From: MGBC120314 sp051880495
GTDB taxonomy: Bacteria; Bacillota; Clostridia; Lachnospirales; Lachnospiraceae
Direction: 5' to 3'
DNA: 16,420 bases
Assembly: GCA_051880495.1 (NCBI GenBank)
Contig: JBJEOB010000042.1
Location: 1 to 16,420 of the forward strand
Positions within the stretch are counted from its first letter, which is position 1; each line of letters begins with the position of its first letter. Of this stretch, positions 6,254 to 13,493 are shown in pieces. Made by a program: the position numbers and the translations under genes. The notes under the pieces are model-generated. The model had not been told where the DNA came from and did no database searches. It saw only the letters and a list, made by a program, of their open reading frames with translations.

Positions 6254-6700
6254 TCACTGCTTTAATATAAATTCCTGAACCGGACTACCAAATTCTTCTG
6301 TCAGTCTTCCTTCTCTAAAACCTATTTTTTTATAAAATGCTCTTGCTGCGATTCCTTCCGGAACTCCTTCTCGATACGTCGTAACAGCAATATCTTTCCC
6401 TGGACCTATGAGTGTTAACATTAAAGACACCATCTTTTCTCCGATATGCTGCCTGCGATATTCCCTGTCAACTGCTAAAAAGCAAAGCATATTATCTTCT
6501 TTTGAAAATAACAGTGTTCCTACAACTTTATCATTAATTTTTGCACATATAGCAGATTCTCTGCTCATGAAATCCAGAACCGTATTTCTATGTTCTTCCA
6601 TGGCTTCCTTCGTTTCAAGCCCCGGAAAATTATCTTTCACACGCTCTACAAGTTGCATCCAGCTATCAATCTCTGAAGTTGTTGCAAGCTTAATCTCCAA
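6254..6700 (-). CDS. GNAT family N-acetyltransferase, probable TTG start
   Basis: A GNAT of 148 residues if started at the TTG (MEIKLATTSEIDSWM...). AGAGGTG lies 5 nt before this TTG, and the protein then begins in the usual beta1 strand. An upstream ATG at 6736 would add 12 atypical residues and directly follows the stop of the previous GNAT without its own ribosome binding site. Motif A is CFLAVDREYRRQHIGEKMV, and AARAFYKKIGFREGRL is motif B with Tyr. Substrate unknown. The gene lies just beyond the antitoxin promoter in map order and reads away from the neighbouring GNAT gene end. Confidence 0.9.
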   Translation of the reverse strand: MEIKLATTSEIDSWMQLVERVKDNFPGLETKEAMEEHRNTVLDFMSRESAICAKINDKVVGTLLFSKEDNMLCFLAVDREYRRQHIGEKMVSLMLTLIGPGKDIAVTTYREGVPEGIAARAFYKKIGFREGRLTEEFGSPVQEFILKQ

Positions 6701-6736
6701 TGTTTCACCTCTTTTCACTCTAAAAGCAATTATCAT

Positions 6737-7252
6737 TTATAAAGGTTTTTCTACCGAATATCGATCATGTGGCATATCAACACCACGATAATGCTTCACC
6801 CACGAATCTTTCACAGTCATACCATTTCTCAAAGCAACTTTCTTGGAAGGCGTATTGATATCTCTGATAATGGAGCAGACTTCACTCGCATCCAATTTTT
6901 CAAAAGCATATTTCTTACACGCTTTTGCTGCTTCCGTTGCATATCCTTTGTGCCAGCAGTCTCTCCGCAGCAGATATCCGATTTCAAGCACTTCTTTCTC
7001 TTTCCATGGCTGCATCGTGAGCCCACATTGCCCAATCATCTCATCTGTTTCTTTTAAAACAACCGCCCATAGACCGAATCCGTACTTTTTATATCGTGAA
7101 ATCTGTTTATCCAGCCACGCCCAGGTTTCTTCATCGTTAAATGCACCGTTATAAGCATACATTGTATCTTCATCCTGTAGAATCTTACTCAACGCCACAA
7201 AATCATTCTGATTCATTTCCCTCAGATACAATCTTTCCGTTTCCAATATCAT
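6737..7252 (-). CDS. GNAT N-acetyltransferase, RimJ/RimL type
   Basis: A 171-residue RimJ/RimL-like GNAT beginning ILETERLYLREMNQNDF. Motif A is EIGYLLRRDCWHKGYATEA near residues 90-108, and NTPSKKVALRNGMTVKD near 133-149 is the C-terminal core motif. It follows the S66 peptidase gene by 39 nt on the same strand and is the nearest partner of that gene. In microcin C immunity a RimL-like acetyltransferase domain (MccE) and an S66 peptidase (MccF) act on the same toxin, so this pairing deserves notice, but the substrate is not shown by sequence. GAGAGGA lies about 8 nt before the ATG. Confidence 0.94.
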   Translation of the reverse strand: MILETERLYLREMNQNDFVALSKILQDEDTMYAYNGAFNDEETWAWLDKQISRYKKYGFGLWAVVLKETDEMIGQCGLTMQPWKEKEVLEIGYLLRRDCWHKGYATEAAKACKKYAFEKLDASEVCSIIRDINTPSKKVALRNGMTVKDSWVKHYRGVDMPHDRYSVEKPL

Positions 7253-7291
7253 TCTCTTCGTCCTCTCACACTACACACTTCTAATTATTCA

Positions 7292-8326
7292 CTATATCGT
7301 CGGTGATTCCAAAAAACGAATTGTTTTCTTTTCACAATTCAATTCTGTCTCAATCCCATAGGGCAGGATCCCTATTGGCTTTGCATGTCCTATATTGACA
7401 TTGTAAATGACAGGCAGCCTGGTTAAATGTTCTTCTTCAACAATTACTTGTCTGATTACCTTTTTGTACTCTTCGTAATAAATCTCACCAATCGGTTTTC
7501 CGACAATGACTCCATTAATTACATTCAAAATTCCCTGTGCAGCCAGATTTCTCAAAGTCCATAACACGAAATCAGGACTCGGTCTTTCCTCACTGGTCTC
7601 AAAGAAAAGAATTGCATTTTTCCACTCATCCAAGGTTGGCCATACGCTGGTTCCATTTATCATCATGAACACATCAATGCATCCACCCAGCAGATGCCCT
7701 CTTACAATGCCTTCCCCATTGAGCACTTCATACCCATGCTCATCTCTTTTCATCGTATGGGTTGTATTTATGTTACTCTCCTGCCATGGGACATAACTGT
7801 CCGTCCACTCAGGACTTGGAAGCAGATCATATTCCTCCCATGTACCAAACAGGATATCCTCCACTGCTTTTTTCGTGTAGTCAAACATTTTGACATACTC
7901 TCCAAATTCACACATTACTGAAGGTCCATAAAAAGATCCCACTCCCGCTTTGTACATCATAAAATGATTCACTGTAGTATCCGAATATCCCATGAAAATC
8001 TTCGGATTCTTCCTTATAATATCAAAATCAATATATGGAAGCGTTCGAATGGTATCATCTCCTCCAATCGCACTGAAGATTGCTGCTATAGAAGGATCTT
8101 CAAATGCTTCCATCAGATCCTGAGCCCGAAGTTTCGGATTTTCATCAACAAACTTGCTTCCTTTTAACGCATGAGGCATGCACTTTACTTCCAGACCAAA
8201 ATCATTTTCCAGTCTTTCCTTAGCAATATAATATTTATGAATCAAGTCTTCATCTCCGAGACCACCCCAGGACAAACTGACAATCGCGACTTTGTCCCCT
8301 CTTTTCAGCCTTTTCGGTTTAATCAT
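7292..8326 (-). CDS. S66 family serine peptidase, LD-carboxypeptidase / MccF-like
   Basis: A 344-residue cytoplasmic protein of the S66 family. The nucleophile elbow is IFMGYSDTTVNHF (Ser about residue 115), the catalytic Glu lies in ILFFETSEERPSPD (about 243) and the His in NVNIGHAKPIGILPYG (about 314). All three triad positions are present. Family members cut murein tetrapeptide (LdcA) or peptidyl-nucleotide antibiotics such as processed microcin C (MccF). The length and the GGDDTIRTLPYIDF segment fit the MccF-like branch common in Bacillota. The ATG at 8326 is chosen over the GTG at 8335 because AGGTGG lies 5 nt before it. A RimL-like GNAT follows. No signal peptide. Confidence 0.93.
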   Translation of the reverse strand: MIKPKRLKRGDKVAIVSLSWGGLGDEDLIHKYYIAKERLENDFGLEVKCMPHALKGSKFVDENPKLRAQDLMEAFEDPSIAAIFSAIGGDDTIRTLPYIDFDIIRKNPKIFMGYSDTTVNHFMMYKAGVGSFYGPSVMCEFGEYVKMFDYTKKAVEDILFGTWEEYDLLPSPEWTDSYVPWQESNINTTHTMKRDEHGYEVLNGEGIVRGHLLGGCIDVFMMINGTSVWPTLDEWKNAILFFETSEERPSPDFVLWTLRNLAAQGILNVINGVIVGKPIGEIYYEEYKKVIRQVIVEEEHLTRLPVIYNVNIGHAKPIGILPYGIETELNCEKKTIRFLESPTI

Positions 8327-8347
8327 GCACACCACCTGCTTTCTTAA

Positions 8348-8447
8348 NNNNNNNNNNNNNNNNNNNNNNNNNNNNNNNNNNNNNNNNNNNNNNNNNNNNN
8401 NNNNNNNNNNNNNNNNNNNNNNNNNNNNNNNNNNNNNNNNNNNNNNN
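8348..8447. other. Assembly gap of 100 N at the end of the P-loop gene
   Basis: Exactly 100 N. It hides the C-terminus of the P-loop protein gene and most of the spacer before the S66 peptidase gene. Confidence 0.97.
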
Positions 8448-8874
8448 CATCTTGATATTTTTCTAATAACTCATATATCTGCGGCAACTGATCTTTTGAA
8501 AAATCAGTAATCCACTGTCTGAATTCTTCATCAAATTCCGTCTCTATCCACGGCAAATCTTCCCGTTTTTTCCCGATACGTGATGCTGCTCCCTCAAGGC
8601 ATATTTTCAGCGGATAATCCATAAAAAAGACTGTATCACATTCATTCAAGCGCATTTCCAATGTACGCAAATAATTTCCATCAATGATCCATCTGTCACT
8701 TTTAACTATCTCATTTAACCGTATATCAAATTCTTCTCTGGAAATATTTGTCTGGTCAGGCTTATGCCACAACATATCCAGATAATATAATGGGAGCCCC
8801 GTCACATCCCTTAATTTTCGGGCAAATGTACTTTTTCCTGCACCAGGACATCCAATAACAATTATTTTTAACAT
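8448..8874 (-). CDS. P-loop nucleotide kinase-like protein (FlaR/AAA_17 type), 3' end in gap
   Basis: The first 142 residues of a small P-loop NTPase. Walker A is GCPGAGKST at residues 8-16. LPLYYLDMLWHKPDQTNISR and RWIIDGNYLRTLEMRL are the hallmark segments of the group annotated as topology modulation protein (FlaR) or adenylate-kinase-like. CDTVFFMDYPLKICL is the Walker B-like strand. Family members are usually 165-180 residues, so about 25-35 residues are lost in the gap at 8348-8447. It probably phosphorylates a small molecule or nucleotide; the substrate is unknown. The stop codon is not visible. Confidence 0.85.
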
Positions 8875-8959
8875 GACTTAATACCCCTATTTTATCCCAA
8901 ATAGCCGTTGCATCACTACCATCACTACATGGAACTTTGTCAACCAGTAGTTGCAGTTA

Positions 8960-9217
8960 CTATTTTTTGTGCCAGTTATAAAACTCCTTCAATTCTTTCT
9001 TCCTCTCATCAGGAAGCATTGTTTTCTTGATTCCCCGAATGGCACCTTCCAGGGCAAGAAGTCTGTGTATACACGCAGATTCATCAATCTGCTGTATCCT
9101 TAACCAGGCCTGCTTGGCTCCAACTTCTTTTAACTCTTCTTCTGTATAAATTCCTACCTCATTAAGCTGCTCTTCAACAACTTTTCCAATGTTTGGCAAT
9201 TTTGATAATTCACCCAT
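8960..9217 (-). CDS. TfoX/Sxy C-terminal domain protein, stand-alone
   Basis: An 85-residue protein equal to the C-terminal domain of TfoX: LSKLPNIGKVVEEQLNEVGI is a helix-hairpin-helix-like opening, then YTEEELKEVGAKQAWLRI, then LLALEGAIRG. The domain is thought to contact nucleic acid or partners through its helix-hairpin-helix-type motif; its role outside gammaproteobacterial Sxy is unknown. AGAGG lies about 8 nt before the ATG. It follows the methyltransferase gene by 36 nt on the same strand. The matching N-domain protein is encoded about 8.3 kb away, at 330-650. The 85 nt before the P-loop gene has a TTGACA but no good -10. Confidence 0.88.
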   Translation of the reverse strand: MGELSKLPNIGKVVEEQLNEVGIYTEEELKEVGAKQAWLRIQQIDESACIHRLLALEGAIRGIKKTMLPDERKKELKEFYNWHKK

Positions 9218-9253
9218 AGTATTTTCCTCTGTAATATTATTATTTATTAACCA

Positions 9254-10039
9254 TTAATTCCCATACTCAAACAATCGGTAAATCTTTCGTGTCATTTTCC
9301 CTGCAAACATAAATCTAAAGAAGCCTTTATCAAACCCTCTTAATTCTTCAATCAGCTTTTCCGGTGTCATCGTATGTTCATTCAAGAATTTAATATTCCC
9401 ATTTACTGTAACCATATGGGGATCATCAATGCCATGTAAGATCGTGACACCAACACCATTGACCGGATTCTTGTATTTTGAAGCTTTTGCTCCAAATACT
9501 GTATACACATCCATGAGTATGCTGACACAATGATATTTTTTCTGAAGAATCTCAAACAGAGTAACAACCTCTTGATTTTTAAGATACATACTGATTCCTT
9601 CCAGTATAATGATTGCTTCTTCTGCATCCGGAAGCTTCTCTAATTGCTCTGCTTTCGATGCATCGCAATTAATCATCCTGTAGTTATCAGAACTTTCATA
9701 GTATTTTTTCCGTTCTTCAATTACATCTGGGAAATCAATATCGCACCATTGTTTGGCTTTTTCTCCTATTCTTAAATATCTGCTGTCCATCCCACATCCG
9801 ATATGGAGTACGAGTGCATTCGGATGTTCTTCGATTTTCATCTCAGTCCAATCATCAAACACCTTTGCCCTCATTGCCATATAATAGGTAAGCCATTTTG
9901 ACTTTGCTTTCCTCTTTAATGGAAATTTCTCCTTTTCCCATATTTCTTCAGCTTTTTTATCCTTCAGGATAATGTTTTTCTTACTTACCTGTGCTTTCCC
10001 GTATAAAGGAATATAAAGTGTCCTGTTAACTTCATTCAT
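9254..10039 (-). CDS. SAM-dependent methyltransferase, TcmP/leucine carboxyl methyltransferase type
   Basis: A 261-residue class I methyltransferase of the LCM/TcmP family. The SAM-binding motif I is ALVLHIGCGMDSRYLRI near residues 75-91. The acidic WCDIDFPDVIEERKKYY near 98-114 is the family's second motif, and AIIILEGISMYLKNQEVV near 142-159 is the third. Members O-methylate polyketides or small carboxylates in Actinobacteria and protein C-termini in eukaryotes; the clostridial members are not characterised to my knowledge. AGAGG before the ATG is the ribosome binding site. The gene lies 29 nt downstream of the flavodoxin-like gene, so it is likely in the operon that starts with the XRE-SOR regulator. 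Confidence 0.9.
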   Translation of the reverse strand: MNEVNRTLYIPLYGKAQVSKKNIILKDKKAEEIWEKEKFPLKRKAKSKWLTYYMAMRAKVFDDWTEMKIEEHPNALVLHIGCGMDSRYLRIGEKAKQWCDIDFPDVIEERKKYYESSDNYRMINCDASKAEQLEKLPDAEEAIIILEGISMYLKNQEVVTLFEILQKKYHCVSILMDVYTVFGAKASKYKNPVNGVGVTILHGIDDPHMVTVNGNIKFLNEHTMTPEKLIEELRGFDKGFFRFMFAGKMTRKIYRLFEYGN

Positions 10040-10068
10040 TGATAATTTCCTCTGACTTCAAAAAAATC

Positions 10069-10441
10069 CTATTCACACAATCCTATAATATCGTTCAGTT
10101 TATCAAGATCCACAAAATCCACTTTTTGATTGTAAGTCTCTATCATCGCCTTTGTCTCTGCATTCTGCTTTTCCGGAGGCATCTTTTTCACCTTATTGTA
10201 TAGTAATGACATCATTGTCCTATGCTTAAAATTCAGTTTTTCATAATCAATACCGCCTCTTAGGTGAAAAATCTTTGCATTTTCATATACTCCCTGAGAA
10301 ATCTGCGTTTTCATGGATTTTNNNNNNNNNNNNNNNNNNNNNNNNNNNNNNNNNNNNNNNNNNNNNNNNNNNNNNNNNNNNNNNNNNNNNNNNNNNNNNN
10401 NNNNNNNNNNNNNNNNNNNNNTATATAATAATTGATTTCAT
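10069..10441 (-). CDS. Flavodoxin-like protein, interrupted by an assembly gap
   Basis: The gene seems to start at the ATG at 10441 (MKSIII, then the gap), with GGGAGG at 10449-10454 placed 7 nt upstream. It resumes after the gap at 10321 and ends at 10069. The beta1-like MKSIII opening and the C-terminal segments KIFHLRGGIDYEKLNFKHRT and MMSLLYNKVKK fit the Flavodoxin_5 group of about 160 residues. About 70 residues, including the FMN phosphate loop, would be hidden in the gap, so the gap is probably nearer 210 nt than 100. It likely carries electrons through FMN. It begins 19 nt after the amidohydrolase stop, so co-translation is likely. Confidence 0.65.
10322..10421. other. Assembly gap of 100 N inside the flavodoxin-like gene
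   Basis: Exactly 100 N. It hides most of the N-terminal half of the flavodoxin-like protein. With 100 nt the two halves are out of frame, so the length is a placeholder. Confidence 0.97.
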
Positions 10442-10460
10442 AATCCACCCTCCCATTCCT

Positions 10461-11165
10461 TCAATTATTCGTTGATTCATGCAATTGTTGATGCTGTATC
10501 TCATCCCATTCTCTGTTTTCACACCAGTAGATTTCCCTCTCTGTAACATCAAAGACCATGGATACTACCGTTGGGCAGACTGTCTGAGCTGTCATTTTTA
10601 GTATTTCAAAGCAGTCGCTGACACCCAAGTTTTCATCTGCACTTTCAAGCATGGAAACTGCCTTTTCATATCTGTCAAGTCCCATCCACGGATGTTTTTC
10701 CCTGTCTCCTTTAAATGGAGAGAAATTTGTGAGAACCAAATACTTTGGTTTTTCCATATATCTAAATCCCTGCCCCGGAATGATCTGTAAAACATTTCCC
10801 GATCTGTCAGAAAGCTGAGCCTGAAAAGTAACTCCCGGCACACTGAAAACAGGTTCTTTTTCAGCAATTTCTTTTATTTCTTTAAAAGTCTTCTTCCCAA
10901 GCAAAAGATCAATATCAAGTTTAATAATATTCAGATCCTCCGCATTTTTAGGATCACTTCGCTGATCATATGGCCAGCATGTAGGCATCGCAACAAAATC
11001 GCCTCTTGCATTTGCGCCAAACAGCGGAAGCCATCCCTCTTTTTCATCATTGATAGCAATATAGACAGCCTTATCATCCGCCACAACTTTATGTTCCATA
11101 TCCAAAATGTCCAGATTCCAGCCGACAATTGTCTTCTTTCCGTTATAAACTATGCTTGTACACAT
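10461..11165 (-). CDS. Linear amide C-N hydrolase, choloylglycine hydrolase (Ntn) family
   Basis: A 234-residue Ntn hydrolase. It starts Met-Cys (MCTSIVYNGKKTIVGWNLD), so removal of Met exposes Cys2 as nucleophile. The ATG at 11165 is chosen over an upstream ATG for this reason and because GGGGGAAAG lies just before it. Asp in GWNLD, Asn in YLVLTNFSPF and Arg in FDVTEREIYWCENR fall where bile salt hydrolase and penicillin V acylase carry catalytic residues. The Arg usually found in the GRNxD segment is Trp here. It is about 90 residues shorter than bile salt hydrolases, so another amide substrate is more likely. It sits between the reductase-like and flavodoxin-like genes. Confidence 0.88.
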   Translation of the reverse strand: MCTSIVYNGKKTIVGWNLDILDMEHKVVADDKAVYIAINDEKEGWLPLFGANARGDFVAMPTCWPYDQRSDPKNAEDLNIIKLDIDLLLGKKTFKEIKEIAEKEPVFSVPGVTFQAQLSDRSGNVLQIIPGQGFRYMEKPKYLVLTNFSPFKGDREKHPWMGLDRYEKAVSMLESADENLGVSDCFEILKMTAQTVCPTVVSMVFDVTEREIYWCENREWDEIQHQQLHESTNN

Positions 11166-11188
11166 TTTTCTTTCCCCCGTAAAATCCG

Positions 11189-11954
11189 TCACAGATATTT
11201 TTCTATATATTTTTTAAGTTCAAAAAAGTTTTCTGCTTTGATGCCGGATTCCTGAATCATATTTTCAAGTTCTGTAGCAAGTGCATTCATTTCATCTGCC
11301 GCATTCATTGCATGATCAGATGCACAGATTTTCCCAAGAAATGTTGCACACATCAGCCGGTAAAACCGATAACACATCTTGCGGTATTTCTCAGAGTGAT
11401 AATTCTCCTCGCCTTTCGGAAGTAATTCATGCCCAAGCGTTTCAACAGCCAGATAGCATTCCGAATTTGCATCAATGATTTTATAAATAAATGCCTTATC
11501 ATTTTTTATTTTCTTCAGNNNNNNNNNNNNNNNNNNNNNNNNNNNNNNNNNNNNNNNNNNNNNNNNNNNNNNNNNNNNNNNNNNNNNNNNNNNNNNNNNN
11601 NNNNNNNNNNNNNNNNNNACTTTCTGCTGTTTTTTCTGCATTTGCATTATTTCCGATAAATACAATATTTTCAGAAAGGTTATTTTTCAGTGTCTCAATC
11701 ATCGAATCCAGCTGTGTGTATCTGACACAGACAAATATAACATCATATATGTCTTCTCGCTTAAGTTCACTGACAATCGGTATTTTGTCACAGGATGGTC
11801 TGATTGAAAATTTATTTTTTATGACCAGCCCTCTTTCTTTCAGCGTTTCACCCCACTTGCCACGCGCCAGCAACGTAACATCCTTTCCGACTTTCCAAAA
11901 ATTATGCGCCATGTTACATCCTAAAACACCGGCACCAATAATCAATATTTTCAC
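11189..11954 (-). CDS. Ketopantoate reductase (ApbA/PanE) family protein, interrupted by a gap
   Basis: The N-terminal Rossmann fold starts KILIIGAGVLGCNMAH (GxGxxG for NADPH), with TLLARGKWGETLKERGL and VIFVCVRYTQLDSMI typical of ketopantoate reductases. After the gap, 109 residues of all-helical C-terminal domain follow (FYRLMCATFLGKICASDHAM). The start is the GTG at 11954 with AGGAGG 7 nt upstream; an upstream ATG would overlap the XRE gene. About 80-90 residues appear missing for a usual length near 300, so the gap exceeds 100 nt. The protein reduces a 2-oxo acid with NADPH. The helical domain is divergent, so a pantothenate role is uncertain. It follows the XRE-SOR gene by 25 nt. Confidence 0.8.
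11519..11618. other. Assembly gap of 100 N inside the reductase gene
   Basis: Exactly 100 N. Whole codons of the ketopantoate reductase-like gene end on both sides, so the real length should be a multiple of three. Confidence 0.97.
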
Positions 11955-11979
11955 TCTGATTCCTCCTCTTTTATTTATT

Positions 11980-12561
11980 TCACATCTGCATCTTAACCAT
12001 TCCATGCCTGTTGCAATAAGCATAGATTATCCCATGCCCTTTTTTTCGAAATCTCACAGAGATGTCCTGCTCCGGATATAGTTTTGTGATTTCCACTCCG
12101 TTAGATGTCACATATGCAATAAAAGACACGTAATGTTCCTTACTCATTGGATGGTCTATCATTACATGGTATTCATCATCCACCGTTTCAAGCTGTATCA
12201 TGTGATTTTCATCACATTTTTCTGCTTCCTGCTCTAATAGAGTGATTCCACAACAGGAAAATGTGCCTTGCCCGACAGATGTAATAATATTTCCACAGAT
12301 TGGGCACACATAAAAATGTGCTTTTTTCATATTAGCGGACTGATTTTCATTTTCCTTAAGATCACCTGTAAACAACTCCGTGATGGACGTGCCCAAGGCC
12401 TTCGCTAAATCCTCAATAATCGCAATATCCGGCAGCCCTTTTCCTGTCTCCCACTTAGAAACCGTCTTATCGCTCACACTAATTATTTCTGCAAGCTCTC
12501 TCTGTGTAATATTTCTTTTCTCTCTCAACTCTTTAATTGTCTTTCCGGTTACATAACTCAT
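11980..12561 (-). CDS. XRE-family regulator fused to a desulfoferrodoxin/superoxide reductase-like domain
   Basis: A 193-residue two-part protein. Residues 5-62 are an XRE helix-turn-helix (TQRELAEIISVSDKTVSKWE). Residues 84-104 hold a desulforedoxin-like Cys4 site: CPIC (Cys86, Cys89) and CC (Cys103, Cys104). Residues 118-193 resemble the SOR iron domain: His120, His137 and His143 (DHPMSKEHY, spaced six as in SOR), Cys183 and His186 (CNRHG, spaced three). All five expected iron ligands are therefore present. SOR reduces superoxide in anaerobes; here the domain may act as an iron or superoxide sensor for the helix-turn-helix, which is inference. GAGGG lies 6 nt before the ATG. It leads a run of closely spaced redox genes. 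Confidence 0.9.
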   Translation of the reverse strand: MSYVTGKTIKELREKRNITQRELAEIISVSDKTVSKWETGKGLPDIAIIEDLAKALGTSITELFTGDLKENENQSANMKKAHFYVCPICGNIITSVGQGTFSCCGITLLEQEAEKCDENHMIQLETVDDEYHVMIDHPMSKEHYVSFIAYVTSNGVEITKLYPEQDISVRFRKKGHGIIYAYCNRHGMVKMQM

Positions 12562-12594
12562 ACTGAACCCTCGCTTTCTTATTTCCTAGAATAG

Positions 12595-12623
12595 ATTGTA
12601 AATTCATCCGCTGATGATAACAA
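12595..12623 (-). promoter_or_regulatory. Probable promoter of the XRE-SOR operon
   Basis: -35 TTGTTA (12623-12618), 17-bp spacer, -10 TACAAT (12600-12595). This gives a leader of about 30 nt before the XRE-SOR ATG. No other good pair lies between this gene and the TetR gene. Confidence 0.55.
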
Positions 12624-12645
12624 CCTGCGAAGCGTAGAGTTGACT

Positions 12646-12825
12646 TTTATCTCAGTCAGTAAAGACTCTCACCTCTATAGGTGATGGGTAATAACAAACT
12701 TGTCTCAGTGAGAGTACAATCTCTGACTGAGATAAACGCTCCGCGTGGATGCGCACGGATTCGAATGGGAAAATGTTTGCTTCGCAAACCGAATCCGGCG
12801 CCAAATCTCCGCAAGCGTCGATTTG
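12646..12825. repeat. Multi-hairpin structured intergenic element
   Basis: A perfect 14-bp inverted repeat (TTTATCTCAGTCAG 12646-12659, CTGACTGAGATAAA 12723-12736) encloses an 8-bp one (ACTCTCAC 12665-12672, GTGAGAGT 12708-12715) and a small hairpin, CACCT/AGGTG (12670-12683). A second nested structure follows: CGGATTCG/CGAATCCG (12756-12763, 12790-12797) around GTTTGC/GCAAAC (12775-12789). A third is CAAATC/GATTTG (12802-12825). The stretch is richer in GC than its surroundings. Short frames across it are not protein-like. It could be a miniature mobile element, a REP-like repeat or a structured RNA. It lies between the TetR gene end and the XRE promoter. Confidence 0.7.
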
Positions 12826-12853
12826 AACTCAACAGCACTTCTTCTGCCCCATC

Positions 12854-13456
12854 TTATTCCCTATGCTCTACCCCAATCATTTTGTACTGCCCGGATTTTA
12901 TCAGATTTAATGCTCCCTGAAACTCAAGTCCCAGCATATCCGTGATCTCATCCTCTGAGAAAGAACAGATTTTATTCACAAGAAGCACACAGATTGAAAA
13001 TGTATAGATCCACGCCTGTCGGAACAAATTTTTAGCATCCTTTTCTGATACTTCATAATCCTTCTGAATCACACCAATACACACTGCTGCCGATTCTCCC
13101 AGATCCTTAATCATTTCTTCAAACGACTTGCTTTCCTCATATACATCCATGTAAAGGACACGGAATAACTGCGGTTCCTCTGTAGCAAAACGGATCATCT
13201 GCACACCAAACTGTTTGAATGCCGGAGTATAATTCAGAGCATCTGATACATATCTTTCAAACTCCTTCATAGCAAGCTTTCTCACCTCTGCCTGCACCTC
13301 GTTCATATTTTTAAATACAGTAAAAATCGGCGTTGCGGATGTTCCCAGCTTTTTTCCAAGTTCTCTTGCGGTTACAGAAGAAAACCCATTTTCACGCGTC
13401 ATATCAAAAGCAATCTCCACAATCTCTTCCTTTGTAAATTTCGGTTTTGGAGGCAT
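12854..13456 (-). CDS. TetR/AcrR family transcriptional regulator
   Basis: A 200-residue TetR regulator starting MPPKPKFTKEEIVEIAFD. Residues 8-55 form the DNA-binding domain with the helix-turn-helix VTARELGKKLGTSATPIFTV; the rest is an all-helical ligand or dimer domain without assigned ligand. The ATG at 13456 is preceded by AAGGAAG and gives the usual TetR N-terminus; an upstream in-frame start at 13546 would run through the operator and promoter region and is rejected. A 22-bp palindrome overlaps the transcript start, so autorepression is likely. The structured element follows the stop at about 30 nt. No efflux pump lies next to it in the window. Confidence 0.92.
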   Translation of the reverse strand: MPPKPKFTKEEIVEIAFDMTRENGFSSVTARELGKKLGTSATPIFTVFKNMNEVQAEVRKLAMKEFERYVSDALNYTPAFKQFGVQMIRFATEEPQLFRVLYMDVYEESKSFEEMIKDLGESAAVCIGVIQKDYEVSEKDAKNLFRQAWIYTFSICVLLVNKICSFSEDEITDMLGLEFQGALNLIKSGQYKMIGVEHRE

Positions 13457-13493
13457 CTGTATCTTCCTTTCATCTTTTACGCTTATATTTAAT

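Noticed and set aside
869..7252. Integron attC sites between the GNAT genes
   Set aside because: Spacers of 24-90 nt were compared by eye and share no common imperfect palindrome or core GTTRRRY pattern; no integrase gene is in the window.
8900..8943. Promoter with TTGACA at 8943-8938 before the P-loop gene
   Set aside because: The -35 is perfect, but no hexamer with more than two or three matches to TATAAT lies 16-19 bp downstream on that strand.
12656..12945. Open frames on both strands across the hairpin element
   Set aside because: They arise from the inverted repeats, have Arg-rich or low-complexity translations, and lack ribosome binding sites or recognisable domains.
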